A stretch of DNA of 64,000 bases, taken from assembly GCA_963995505.1 (NCBI GenBank), contig OZ023181.1, positions 1,339,487 through 1,403,486 on the forward strand. The letters are read 5' to 3'. The position numbers and the translations under genes are program-made. Under the pieces are notes generated by a model. That model did no database searches, was not told where the DNA came from, and saw nothing but the letters and a program-made list of their open reading frames with translations. How positions within the stretch are numbered: the first letter of the stretch is position 1; the number at the start of each line of letters is the position of its first letter. Of this stretch, positions 15,600 to 27,229 are shown in pieces. Origin of the DNA: Hypericum androsaemum. Lineage: Eukaryota > Streptophyta > Magnoliopsida > Malpighiales > Hypericaceae.

Positions 15600-16928
15600 G
15601 GAAAAACTACTTTGTAGTTCATCGGGTTTGCTTAAATATACTAAAAAATCTCTCATGTTTGTAAAATACACGCCGAAATTTCTCGTGTTTGAGTTTATTA
15701 TATTTTGGGTCGCTGGCGCACGTTAGCAATTCTCTTTTTTCATTTTTGTCAATGAAATGACCAAAATACTCTTATAACAAAAAATAAAAAAAATGTTGAC
15801 ATCATCAAACAAAAATACCTTTCTTCAACCATCGACATCTCTCCACCAGTCTGTCCACCACTATCAACCTTCCATGTCCTTGTCAGCAACGACTAGCCAT
15901 TAACGGACCACGAAAATCCCCAATTCATCTTCGCGTAAAATCACCAATTCGTCCATCTCAAACCCTAAGTCAATCCTTAGCTGAATTCAACATACAACAT
16001 TTTGTTTGGGGATAATCAGGTGCAAGGGAGGAGGTGCGGTGTCGTCACCCATCGGACCCCAAAATCAACGAAGGCGAAGATGAGAAGCCGAACCCCGAAC
16101 CCTTAGGACAACGACTTTCATGACGGCGGCGGACATCCTTGTTGGCTTCTCCTTCAAGGCCACCGTCGACGTCCCCACTCTCCTCTCTAAGACACCCAAC
16201 ACAGAAAACCCATAAAATGAAGCCGAGACGACCCAAAAAACAAAGCCGTTGTGGAAAGGTGGGAGGAAGGCCGCCGTATCAGATCTGTTGCTCGGCGCTG
16301 AGACGGCGGAGTCCGGCTGACTGTGGCACCTGCTCGGCCAAGTCTCCACCGATAGCTTTCGAGAGCTCCACCTCCTTCTCCTCCACCCCGTTGGACCGCA
16401 GCTTCATTTCGCGCCCACTCGATAATAAACCCATCTCCACTGATAGCTTTCTTTGGAGGAGCTTCTCCCAGAGACTCCCACAGGTTCAAGAAAAAGGAGG
16501 AAGTGTTTCTACTTCCTCTGTTTCACTCCCACGGAGGAGCCCATCTCCATGACTGTTTCTACTTCCTCTGTTTTAGAGACAAGGAGGAGAGGGAATTCAA
16601 AGAGGGTGAGGAGGGAGGAGAGACAGAGGAGGAAGTGTGAATGGGATTGGGAGAGGGTGGAACTCGATAAGAGGATCGGGCAATGTCAACAGGAATTGGA
16701 AATTAGAAATTTTTTAAGAGGAAGAAGAAGAGATGCTCCCATCAATTTTTTTCATTTTTTGTTTTAAGGGTATTTTTGTTATTTTATTGACAAAAAAGAA
16801 AAAAACTCATTTAGAGACCCAAAAGTATAATAAAATCAAATACGAGAGACTTCGACGTGTATTTTACAAACAAGGGAGACTTTTGAGTACATTTAAACAA
16901 ATCCGAGGGGCTACAGAGTAATTTTCCC
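15600..16928. mobile_element. Mutator-like element with long TIRs and GC-rich cargo (Pack-MULE candidate)
   Basis: Long terminal inverted repeats (about 190 bp, diverged) run from 15600 to about 15795 and from about 16735 to 16928. They share TTTGTAAAATACACG, the GGGTC segment and an inner TCAATGAAATGACCAAAATA-type motif. The element is flanked by a perfect 9-bp duplication TTTAATCAA (15591-15599 and 16929-16937), as expected for Mutator. The interior, 16020-16700, is far more GC-rich than the TIRs and the neighbouring DNA, which suggests captured gene sequence. A short frame starting MTAADILVGFSFKATVDVPT (about 16118) breaks at a stop; I could not identify the donor gene. No transposase is present, so the element is non-autonomous. 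Confidence 0.85.
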
Positions 16929-17126
16929 TTTAATCAATTAAGTGGTGAGCTTCTCAAGTTGTAGGTTTACGTGCATTTCTCGCGGTAATTCAAGAGCAAG
17001 GCTACGTGACAGAAGATCGGAGAACAGTTTTCAGGTTCGGAATTTCCATCGGAGTGGAAGGTAAGACTTGAGCCTAGAGGAAAAAATGGTTGAATGAATA
17101 TCATGGTATGACTATCAAAATGGCAG

Positions 17127-17384
17127 TGGGTTAGGTCCGGAGTGAAGGGCTATGCCAGACCGTTTGGACTAAAGGACTGATAACGGCGTGTTTCGGTTCT
17201 GACAATGGCATGCTCCTATTACAACACTGGCATACCCAGTTATCGATAATGACATGTTGGTGATTCTCTGTTGCGCGCAGACTGTTTTCATTTTTGTCCC
17301 TGTGTTTTAATTTTTTTGCAAAAAAATTCCCTCATTCAGTCCAAACAATTTGAAATGGTCAATTCCGGACCCAATCCAAAATCC
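17127..17384. mobile_element. hAT-like MITE, copy 1
   Basis: Homologous to 55366-55676. Ends are inverted: GGGTTAGGTCCGGA on the left, and TTGGATTGGGTCCGGA when the right end is read from the minus strand. The interior shares TTTGGACT-AAGGACT, ACAATGGCATGC and ATTACAACACTG with copy 2. I found no clear target duplication for this copy. Confidence 0.65.
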
Positions 17385-17576
17385 AATCAAAACATACTGA
17401 TATTGGTACCGAGAAGCTAAAACGCAAAACATTATCTATTGGACCAAACTAATTGTAGATTGGGTTGGGCCGATTCCCGCTTCTCAGTTCCCATTTAGCT
17501 GTTTGTAAAGCTGAATTCGCCGAAGATAGCAGATTAATAAATAAAGTTTTTTTCTGATTTTAAAGGGTTCTTATTC

Positions 17577-17589
17577 TTTTTTTATAAAG
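17577..17589 (-). mobile_element. 13-bp micro-insertion flanked by 18-bp perfect repeats
   Basis: TTTTTTTATAAAG sits between two identical copies of TTTAAAGGGTTCTTATTC (17559-17576 and 17590-17607). On the minus strand it reads CTTTATAAAAAAA, that is, a few bases plus an A-tail. Confidence 0.8.
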
Positions 17590-18325
17590 TTTAAAGGGTT
17601 CTTATTCCCAGTTGCATGTGTGAACCACCACGTTCGTTTGGGCACTTTTTATCTTTGTACACATGACATGACACCAGTAATTAGTAACAAAAATTCGATT
17701 TCCTACGACATCCAATGTTAAAAGTAACGAAGCCTAGAAAAAAAAATATCGAGGTCAATAGGTACGTACTCTAATTACGTATAGGTCTGAAAGTCTATTC
17801 CTAAACTCATATGCTCGTCTCTTCTTTATGCATTATATAATACTTGACAAACAAATTGGTCAAAATCGTAGCTCCTGTAATCCGGTTATTTACCCGAATT
17901 TGTGTTGGAATTCAAACCATTTTCCCCAATTCTAGTTGTATCTTGCTTTTAGACAAGTAATAGTTTATAAATCTGCAAAAAGGAAAGTGATGCACCAAAC
18001 AAGTTCATGTGCCGTTGAAAAGGTAAGTTTGATGTGGTTTGAAATGCATCAAATTAGTGACTGATATTTTAGTCATACATATAATCTTTTTTTTTACTGA
18101 ATGATTATCTAGCATATCATGTCAATACAAATCGTCATGTAAATTATCACGTAGCTAATGTCTGTCTGTCAAATTTCAACTTACATTACAACCAAACTCC
18201 CTATTACAGTCCTAGGACTAGACTGAATTCACAATTTGTAACCTTAAATGCACTCAACAATCGTAAACTAAAATTTCTTTTTAAGCCTCAACAGCTACAT
18301 ATTAAAAAAGGGGTAGCACCCATTT

Positions 18326-18345
18326 AATTTCTCAAAAAAAAAGAG
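18326..18345 (+). mobile_element. Micro-insertion with A-run, diverged flanks
   Basis: AATTTCTCAAAAAAAAAGAG lies between TAGCACCCATTT and TTGCACCTATTT. The mismatched flanks suggest an older event. Confidence 0.4.
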
Positions 18346-20562
18346 TTGCACCTATTTGGGTTAGGCACGTGAATGGCAGAGAAAACCCTTCTTTCCTGTC
18401 TATGTCTATGCACGTGCAATAAAGATCGTAGGAACCAAATCGCAACCATTCAAAAGTAAAATACGAACTCTCTTTGACTATTCACTTTGAGCCCGCTTAC
18501 CGATATGCATCAGGCAATACATTACCGTTGTTGGAATATAATTAAAGTTTAGTCTTAAACGACTCTTTAGCCACTCCGGAAGCTTAAAGGTCAATACTTA
18601 GGGCATGCCCCTATGTGATTTTCTCTCTCTCTATTGCCCCTAATATACTACATTTTCTACTTATAGGGCAGTGTGACCCATGTTTTCTTGACAATAAATG
18701 CCAATTTATACAAATTGGAAATTTTAATCGAATTTATTAAAGTTTCCATTATTAAGATATTGTTAGAAACTTTATGTTCGACCTAAAGATAATGATTCTA
18801 TCAGTTTTTCATACTTAAAGGTAATCTTAACATAACCATTTATATGAAGTTCATCTCACCGAAATTTGTACATAATTTCGATGTTTCTAAATCTTTCATC
18901 ATACTGAGTCGTGAAAATAACAATGGATCACAAGTCTTGTAGTAACAATTGACTCCAATAATATTTTAGAATTTTCATATTCAATCCAAAATTTTAATAC
19001 AAATGATAAATATATATTCTTTCACACTTATAAATAATTTCTATCATACTCACAAATAAAAATGATAATCTCAACATGTGTATATTAATTTATTACTCAT
19101 AAATTACACTATTAATATCCTTTGATTAACAAATTGCATGTGTGGAACACTAATGTTTGTTTAATTAAATTTATTTATGAGATTAATCATACCTAACCCC
19201 CCGGCAAAAGAATCGTGCACACGGGTTGGAAAGTAACTAAACCCATCCTGAAATCAGGTGTCCTATTCTAAATTTTGTGAATGGAATTGTAACTCAAAAT
19301 GTTGTCTTTATTGGAAGACTAGGTATACATATGACAAGCTGAAACCACTGAAGTATCTCAGTTTAATCCCCTAAAAATATTTCTTTTTTAGTGAAATCCC
19401 AAAAAGATATTATGAAAATCACATATATAAAAACATACATCTCAGTTAATGGATGACGTGGACGTTGTCGGGTCGAGTTTAATCGACTCGCCACATGTTA
19501 ACATGATAGCCCTTTTGAGGTGAACTTTGTACGAAGCGTCATAATTAATTAATTACCTTTGTACTTCTCTTAAGACTATCATGATTCTCTAATCATTCCC
19601 TTCTTTTTTCCCATAGTCATCCATTAATCTCATAACTCTTTGCCGGTTCCCCTTTCAATTAACCAGTAACCTGCATCATTAGATAATTATTAATACTATC
19701 ACAGAATTTGTCTCAAATTTTAATTGTGTTCGAACGATATTCCTACAGCATAACAGACTAGGGTTGTCTGATATAAATAGGATTAGGACTTGGAAGTTTT
19801 TTTACTTTTGGCAATGGATGGAGTAATATAAGAAGAGATTTAGGTCAAAGACAGAGTCTCGCCTATGATATATGTATCATTTGTATTTAATCTATTATAT
19901 AAGTTGAACGAATTATGTATACCGTGTTTCTTCTAGTCTTCAATAGTATTTGATATAAGTGTATTAAACATTAGTGTTTATATTTAAATGTTAAACATAC
20001 TTATCATAGTTCACATATCTGTTATATACATCATGAACGCATTAATTATTAAGCACCAAAACTTTTTTTATAATGACAAAAGGCTAACAATTACCGAAGT
20101 GTCGTTTGAGTGGGTCGCACGTCGTTCTTGACCACCGCTGTATAACATCCGAGATGATATCATATCATAAATGCTTTAGTGTGTTCGGGGAAAATGAGGC
20201 AATCTCAATTAGAAAATACCTCAGTGGAAAGGTACAGTACTTGATGATCTTTGATCATTGAGTAAGGTTCAGCTATTCCACATTAATTGTATTAGGTAGT
20301 GCCTTCGTAGTTGGTCAGGTTTTAATATGGTAAGAGATCAACCTAGTGAGACACGTATGGTTTACAAAGTTCTCAAGTTTTTTAGTGTATAGATCAACTA
20401 GTAAAAAAAATTTATAAATTTTTATGGATCTCTAATTTGAGCTATATGAATACAGTTATGTTAAATTTTTTAGGTAGAATTTTATCACCATTTATAATCT
20501 GACTCTAAAAATTCATATTAGTAATCTTAACAGATAATAGATAGTTTCATCGGTTGTTTTTA

Positions 20563-20732
20563 CCATTGTTTTTTTCTTCAATGTATCACATTTTTTTACC
20601 ATTGTTTTTTTCTTCAATGTATTACTCGTTTTTTATAAATAAATGATTATATTTCACCAGAACAAGACTAAAAAAAAAATACATCACTGATTATATTACC
20701 ATTGTTTTTTTCTTCAATGTATCACATTTATA
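20563..20732 (+). repeat. Three direct copies of a 30-bp unit
   Basis: The unit ACCATTG, T-run, CTTCAATGTAT occurs at about 20563, 20597 and 20699. The third copy is separated by about 70 bp of unrelated AT-rich DNA. Confidence 0.7.
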
Positions 20733-20860
20733 TCATTACTATTTAACAAACGAGCCATAGCTTCGCCTTCCTCGGACCAAAGAAAGGAAACGTACAGAAC
20801 TCGTCTTTAAAACAAGTGTCAAACTTACAAACCGGCATGTAGATACTACATAGTATAGAC

Positions 20861-21360
20861 TGTTGGAAAAGCTTGAATGAAAATTTAATGCAAAGCTCAA
20901 AGTGGAAAGGCCCAAAGTGGGAGGCCCAAAAGGGAAAAAGAAAGTGTAATCCCACATTGAAAAGTGGCACCAATATTTCCTAGTTTATAAGGAGAAATTT
21001 CTTGTTGACTAGAAAATGAGTTGACCAAATGGAAAGATAGCCAACTCGGACCGCGGCGACACGAGCACGAGCCCGGCACATTGGACGCAGGTCGCAATGG
21101 GCGCTTTGTGGCGCACTTGGCACGTGCGCATTGTCGCGAGGAGCTGGAGGAGCCTTAAACAATCTTCGCCCGAAAGTTTCGAGATACGTGTGCAATGTTC
21201 TTAGAAATGCTCGAACAATCTTTGTATCTTGGGGACGATTGCCGTAGTCCGTACCGCACTGAAATATACGATGCAATCTTGTCTTATGGAGAAAGTGTCC
21301 AACACTTGCCTCGACTGCCGTATATCCTAATCAAGTACACCGAACCCTCCGAACACAACA
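20861..21360 (+). repeat. 5' LTR of copia, 500 bp, internally deleted
   Basis: Aligns with both ends of the 936-bp right LTR but lacks about 430 bp of its middle, including the segment carrying the TATA-like CCTATAAATAGG. The deletion junction lies at about 21160, just before TTCGCCCGAAAGTTTCGAG. Confidence 0.88.
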
Positions 21361-21389
21361 ATCATAAGACGAGATTTGTGTACTTGAAG

Positions 21390-24300
21390 ATGGCATCGTC
21401 AAGCACCGTAGCACTGACAACGGTACCAGGAACTGTCCACGTCGAAAGGCCAGCGAAGTTCAACGGTACCGAGTTCAAGAGGTAGCAACAGAAGATGACG
21501 TTCTATCTGACCATGCTCAACCTAGTTCGGTTCCTGAAAGAGGAAGCACCGAAGATAGCAGAAAATGAGACGGATCAACAGAAGATCAACGCTCTCGACG
21601 CGTGGAGTCACAGCAAATTCCTGTGCCGGAACTACGTCCTGAATAGACTAGACGACACGCTCTACAACGTCTACGCGGTAGCCAAGACCGCTAAGGAGCT
21701 GTGGAGTTCACTCGAGAAGAAGTACAAAACGGAGGATGCCGGGACGAAGAAATTCATCATCGGACGATTCCTCGACTTCAAGATGGTGGACTCCAAGAAG
21801 GTCATCGACCAAGTGCAGGAGTTGCAGCTGAGATCCTTCACGAGATCCAAACCGAAGGGATGCAACTCAGCGAGTCCTTCCAAGTAGCTGCGATGATCGA
21901 GAAGCTCCCCCCACTCTGGAAGGACTTCAAGAGCTACCTCAAGCACAAGAGGAAGGACATGGGCCTAGAAGACCTGATAGTGAGACTTAGGATCGAGGAA
22001 GACAATCGAAAGTCCGAAGTCAAGCAAGGCAAGGCCAACTCTGAGACCACCGTGCACCTCGCCTAGGGAAAAGGTGGTAAGAAGAGAAAGAAGTCCGGGA
22101 ATAAGCAGGAGAAGCAAGAGCCCAAGAAGAAAAAGAACAAGAAGATCAAGGGTGACTGCTACAACTGTGGCAAACCCGGCCACATGGCTAAGGACTGTCG
22201 TCAGCCGAAGAAGGACGACCAAGGAAACACTAACCTAGCTGAAGACTGGTCTGAAATAGATCTGTTAGCCGTGGTGTTTGAAGCCAACCTAGTGGACAAT
22301 CCGAGAGAGTGGTTCGTGGACACAAGAGCTACCCGCCACGTCTGCTCGGACAAGGAGATGTTCTCGAGCTATATCCCGATCACCGGTCAAAAACTGTTCA
22401 TGGGAAACTCTGCAACGTCCAAGATCGTCAGTCTGGGTAAGGTGGTCCTGAAGCTGATCTCAGGAAAGGAGCTGACTCTCAAGGATGTGCTGCATGTCCC
22501 GGACATCCGCAAGAACATAGTTTCTGGCTCACTGTTAAGCAAAGCCAGTCTTAAGCTTGTATTTGAGGCTAACAAGTTTGTACTGATCAAAGTGGGTCAA
22601 TTCATAGGAAAGGGTTATCTAGAAAAGGGGTTGTTTAAGATGAATATAATAACTGTACATCGCACCTTTAACGGTAAAAATAAAGTAACGCTTCTTCTTA
22701 CTTGGCCGAGTGTTCTAATTTATGGCATGGTAGATTAGGACACGTAAATTTAAACTCGCTAAGAAAGTTAGTAAGTTTAAATTTGTTACCGAATCTAGAG
22801 TTCAACCCGTCTGATAAATGTGAAGTATGTGTGGAGGCTAAAATGATTAAAGCACCTTTCCATTCGGTGGAAAGAAGTACTACGCCTTTAGAGTTAATTC
22901 ATACGGATACTTGCGATATAAAACACGTGCAAACTAAAGGCGGAAAGAAATACTTCATCACGTTTATCGATGACTGTATGAGATATTATTACGTATATCT
23001 CCTAAAGGGCAAAGACGAAGCTCTTGATGCCTTTAAGAGATATAAGAATGAGGTTAAAAATCAACTCAGCGTGAAAATCAAAATGATCCGAAGTGATCGA
23101 GGGGGAGAATATGTAGCTCCGTTTGATGAACTCTGTCAAGAACATAGCATTATTCATCAGACGACTGCTCCATACTCACCTCAATCGAATGGCGTAGCTG
23201 AACGCAAAAATCAAACTCTTAAGGAGATGATGAACGCTATGTTGATTAGCTCGGGCTTACCCCAGAACATGTGGGGAGAAGCTGTGCTCTCAGCCAGCCA
23301 CATTCTAAACAAGTTGCCACACAAGAAAAGGGATAAAATCCCATATGAACTATGGAAAGGAAGGAAGTCTTCCTACGGTTGCCTTAAAGTGTGGGGGCGC
23401 CTAGCAAAGGTGGAAGTACCTAAGCCTAAGCAGGTGAGAATAGGACCCAAGACCATTGATTGCATCTTTATCGGATATGCGCAAAATAGTAGTGCTTATC
23501 GATTTTTGGTGCATAAATCTGAAAACCCTAAGATAAATGCGGGAATGGTCATAGAATCAAGAAATGCAACGTTCTTTGAGAATAGCTTTCCTAATAAGGA
23601 AAGAAAGGAAGAAAGTCCAAAGAAAAGGGCTCACGAGACTACGCATGGGTCAAATCAGGAAGATGATGAACCTAGACGTAGTAAACAGACGAAGGTAACC
23701 TAATTCTTTGGTCTGGATTATCTAACCTATGCGTTAAAGATGAACCCAGGATAATCTAAGAGGCATTGTCCAGTCCAGATGCTCCTCTCTGGAAGGAAGC
23801 TATCAATAGTGAGATAGAATCCATTATGCAAAACCACACGTAGAAAATCGTGGATCTCCCACCGGGCTGCAAACCTTTGGGATGCAGGTGGATCCAAAAA
23901 AGGAAATACAAAGCTGATGGATCAATCGACAAGTACAAAGCTCGATTGGTAGCTAAGGAGTTCAAACATAAAGAGGGACATGATTTCTTTGACACGTATT
24001 CACCGATCACAAGAATTATATCAATTAGAGTGGTCATAGCTGTTGCGGTACTCTATAACCTCGAGATCCACCAAATGGACGTAAAAATAGCTTTCCTAAA
24101 TGGAGAACTGGAAGAGAAGATATACATGGAGCAACCTAAAGGGTTTGTGGCTCCCGGCTAGTCAAGTCACTATACGGGCTAAAACAAGTGTCAAAATAGT
24201 GGCACGAGAAATTTGATAGGACAATGCTGTCGAATGGATTTAAGATCAATGAGTGCGATAAATGTGTTTACATTAAGGGCACACCTGAAGCTTACGTAAT

Positions 24301-25256
24301 TATATGTCTCTATGTAGATGACTTACTAATTATGGGAAGCAATAAAGAGATTATTGTGAAAACTAAGAACATGTTAAAGGACCACTTTGACATGAAAGAT
24401 ATGGGTCTTGCAGACGTCATACTAGGAATAAAAATCTCTAGGAAAGTTGACGAAATTATCTTGACGCAATCCCACTACGTGGAAAGCGTGCTCAAAAAAT
24501 TTGAAGCTTTTGACAAACCTCCGATTAAGACTCCCGTAGATTTGAATCTACACTTAGCCAAGAATCGAGGGGACCCTGTATCTCAACTGAGGTATGCGCA
24601 AATTATCGGGAGCTTGATGTATTTAACAAACTGCACACGTCCCGATATTGCGTACTCAGTTAGTAAGCTTAGTAGATTCACAAGTAATCTAGGGAAGGAT
24701 CACTGGCTAGCTCTGGAAAGGGTTTTACGATATTTAAAATATATCATAAACCATGGCATACATTATGCTAAATATCCAACTGTATTAGAAGGATACAGTG
24801 ACGCAAACTAGATATCAGACACTAAGTACTCCAAATCTACGAGTGGATACGTATTCACGATAGAAGGAGGAGCTGTGTCTTGGAAGTCCTCTAAACAAAC
24901 ATGCATAGCTCGATCCACCATGGAGTCAGAGTTTATAGCACTAGATAAAACTAGAGAAGAAGCTGAATGGCTCAGAAACTTCCTAGAGTATATTTCGTGC
25001 TGGAGCAAACCGGTGCCTCCCGTATTGATACATTGTGATAGCATGTCTGCAAAAAGTATAATGTATAATGTACAACAGAAAGTCTTGATATATCTGTCGG
25101 AGACACAATACCGTTAGACAGTTGATCTCTAGTGGGGTGATCACCATTAATTACATAAAGTCCAAGGACAACTTAGCTGATTTTTTTACGAAAGAAATCA
25201 ATAGAGATCAAATGTACAACGTAGTAAGTGAAATGGGATTAAAATCTACACACTAA
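21390..25256 (+). pseudogene. Broken copia gag-pol
   Basis: Gag starts at ATG 21390. In order: gag core, CCHC zinc knuckle (22157-22198), protease with DTRA in place of DTGA (near 22319), the GAG-pre-integrase RLGHVN region (about 22720), integrase core with RSDRGGEY (about 23090), reverse transcriptase with YVDD (24311-24322), and RNase H to a stop at 25254-25256. It is interrupted by in-frame stops at 21483-21485, 22064-22066 and 24809-24811 among others, and by frameshifts near 21830, 22690, 23750 and 24160. Several stops are TAG at positions where the family has tryptophan, consistent with C-to-T decay of methylated DNA. No functional polyprotein can be made. Confidence 0.95.
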
Positions 25257-25800
25257 AGAACGTCTATAGCGGTAACTCAACCATGATGAGTGGATATCCC
25301 ATCAACTTGGTTCAATGAGATAACTAAGTTATGGAAGATTCAGTTAATCACCTGGAACCTATCTCATTCTCAGAAGCTGCCCAGGTGTTAACCTGCAGAG
25401 GTGTGGTAAGGTTAAGCATTACACTTTTAATGATTTCTATATCTTGATAAAGGTGGAGTATGGGAGGATACTCCTGATAGGAGATCACCTATGTAAGTGT
25501 GAAGTGAGGCCGCTTCAAATGGGAAAAATACTTATGAATCCAAGATACGATCCATGGTCGAAACGGACACAACCGTGAGAACCCAAATATACTAGGGTTA
25601 TTATTGTGTAAATATTATTATCTTGATTTACGCCAAAAGCTCACGGTTCAAGACATCACGTTCACCGAGCAGCGAGTGAATCCGATAACATATTACTAAA
25701 GAAGGTTCAAAGCCACAAGCTACCTGTCTCGATGCAATAATAACACGTCAGAACTTTTGATTAGAGTCTGCATGCATTAATCATCATTCATGTGGGGAAT

Positions 25801-26736
25801 TGTTGGAAAAGCTTGAATAAAAATTCAATACAAAGTCCAAAGTGGAAAGGCCCAAAGTGGGAGGCCCAAAAGAGAAAAGAAAAGTACAATCCCACATTGG
25901 AAAGTGGCACCAACAATTCCTAGTTTATAAGGAGAAACTCCTTGTTGACTAGAAAATGAGTTGACCAAATAGAAGGATAGCCAACTCAGACTGCTCCGAG
26001 CACGAGCACGAGCACGCGCACGCGCCCGCGCCTGTGCCTGCACCCATGCATGTGCGTGTGCGCAGGTCACAAGGGGCGCTTTGTGACATACTTGGCACTT
26101 CGCACGTGCGCATCATCGCGAGGAGCCTTAAGTATTTTGCCCGAGTCCGGAGAGAGCTACGTAGCTACCGAAGTAACGAGGGACTGCGAGCACCTTCCAG
26201 GATGGCCACCGAAAAGACACGAAGGGTTAGAATATCTCAAAAATTTTTAGACAGCCGAAGGGTGTAAGCAATCCATGAAGAGAAGCGAAGAGGCTGGAGC
26301 AATCTGCCTAGCGAAGGGACATCTCCAAAGGGCTACGAGCGATCTGGCTGCCTACCTAAGTTGCATCTCTTCGGAAGTACCTCGTGCCCCTTCGGAGTGC
26401 CTGCCTGCCACTCTTCCAGCGCCTATAAATAGGCCTCTCCATCCCAGCAGCACGTGCATTCCATAAGCATTGTTGTCTTCTCCTCTCCCCTCGTTCTTCA
26501 CTTACAAATAGTCTGTCCGAAAGTTCTGGGTATATAAGGATTCGCCCGAAAGTTTCGAGATACGTGTGCAACGTTCTTAGAAATGCTTGAACAGTCATTG
26601 TATCTTGGGGACGATTGCCATAGCCCGTACCGCACTGAAATATACGGGGCAATCTCGTCTTACGGAAAAAGTGTCCAACACTTGCCTCGACTGCCGTAGA
26701 TCCTAATCAAGTACACCGAACTCTCCGAACACAATA
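25801..26736 (+). repeat. 3' LTR of copia, 936 bp
   Basis: Starts TGTTGGAAAAGC. A TATA-like CCTATAAATAGG at about 26422-26433 marks the promoter, absent from the left LTR. A run of GCRCGAGCACG-type repeats occurs at 25995-26060. Confidence 0.9.
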
Positions 26737-27027
26737 TAGACATCGTCGTAAAATTCTGATGAAGATAACATTAATCATATGGTCAACTTTTGGACGTATT
26801 TTCTTATTAATAGATCAAAAGCCAGTTATAAATCGAATTGACCAAATTTGGTCGAAGGAATTGTTGGATTTGAAGCCTGAGAAGTGGTTCGGGACTTGAC
26901 TGGATTGATTTAGCATTCAGGGATGCTCGAGGATCATTTGGATCAAGGGACGAGTGGTGGTGTTCGATCGGCCTCGAGAGGCGTAACACTAGTGCCGTAA
27001 TAGGTCGCCTGAGACGGTACATGTTCT

Positions 27028-27229
27028 AAAGAAAGGAAACGTACAGAACTCGTCTTTAAAACAAGTGTCAAACTTACAAACCGGCATGTAGATACTACAT
27101 AGTATAGACATCGTCCTAAAATTCCGATGAAGATAACATTAATCATATGGTCAACTTTTGGACGTATTTTCTTATTAATAGATCAAAAGCCAGTTATAAA
27201 TCGAATTGACCAAATTTGGTCGAAGGAAT
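27028..27229 (+). repeat. Second copy of the duplicated flank: empty site of the copia insertion
   Basis: The sequence continues through TAGTATAGACATCG (about 27102) without an insertion, exactly where copy 1 carries the copia element. Confidence 0.9.

Larger units (their letters stand above)
17385..20560. other. AT-rich intergenic DNA
   Basis: About 3.2 kb without a recognisable gene on either strand. It contains two micro-insertions (separate entries) and otherwise unique AT-rich sequence. Confidence 0.5.
20861..26736 (+). mobile_element. Ty1/copia LTR retrotransposon, defective
   Basis: The element is flanked by a 5-bp target duplication TAGAC (20856-20860 and 26737-26741). LTRs start TGTTGGAAAAGC; the left one ends in CA (21360), while the right one ends in TA (26736), a probable C-to-T change. 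Gene order gag, protease, integrase, reverse transcriptase, RNase H identifies the copia superfamily. A purine-rich tract TGTGGGGAAT (25791-25800) precedes the right LTR. Right after the left LTR I do not see the usual initiator-Met primer site. The intact target is preserved at 27028-27229. Confidence 0.95.
20779..27020 (+). repeat. First copy of a 368-bp tandem duplication, split by a copia element
   Basis: 20779-20860 matches 27028-27109 with no gaps (82 bp). 26742-26861 matches 27110-27229 with no gaps (120 bp), and 26862-27020 matches the start of the solo LTR at 27230. Without the copia element the two units lie head to tail with a period of 368 bp. The unit combines flanking DNA and the first 160 bp or so of an LTR, so the duplication came after that LTR was inserted and before the copia element arrived. 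Confidence 0.85.

Noticed and set aside
16139..16552. 137-codon open frame in the GC-rich interior of the 15600-16928 element
   Set aside because: Ser/Pro-rich low-complexity translation, open in several frames on both strands as expected from base composition; no domain.
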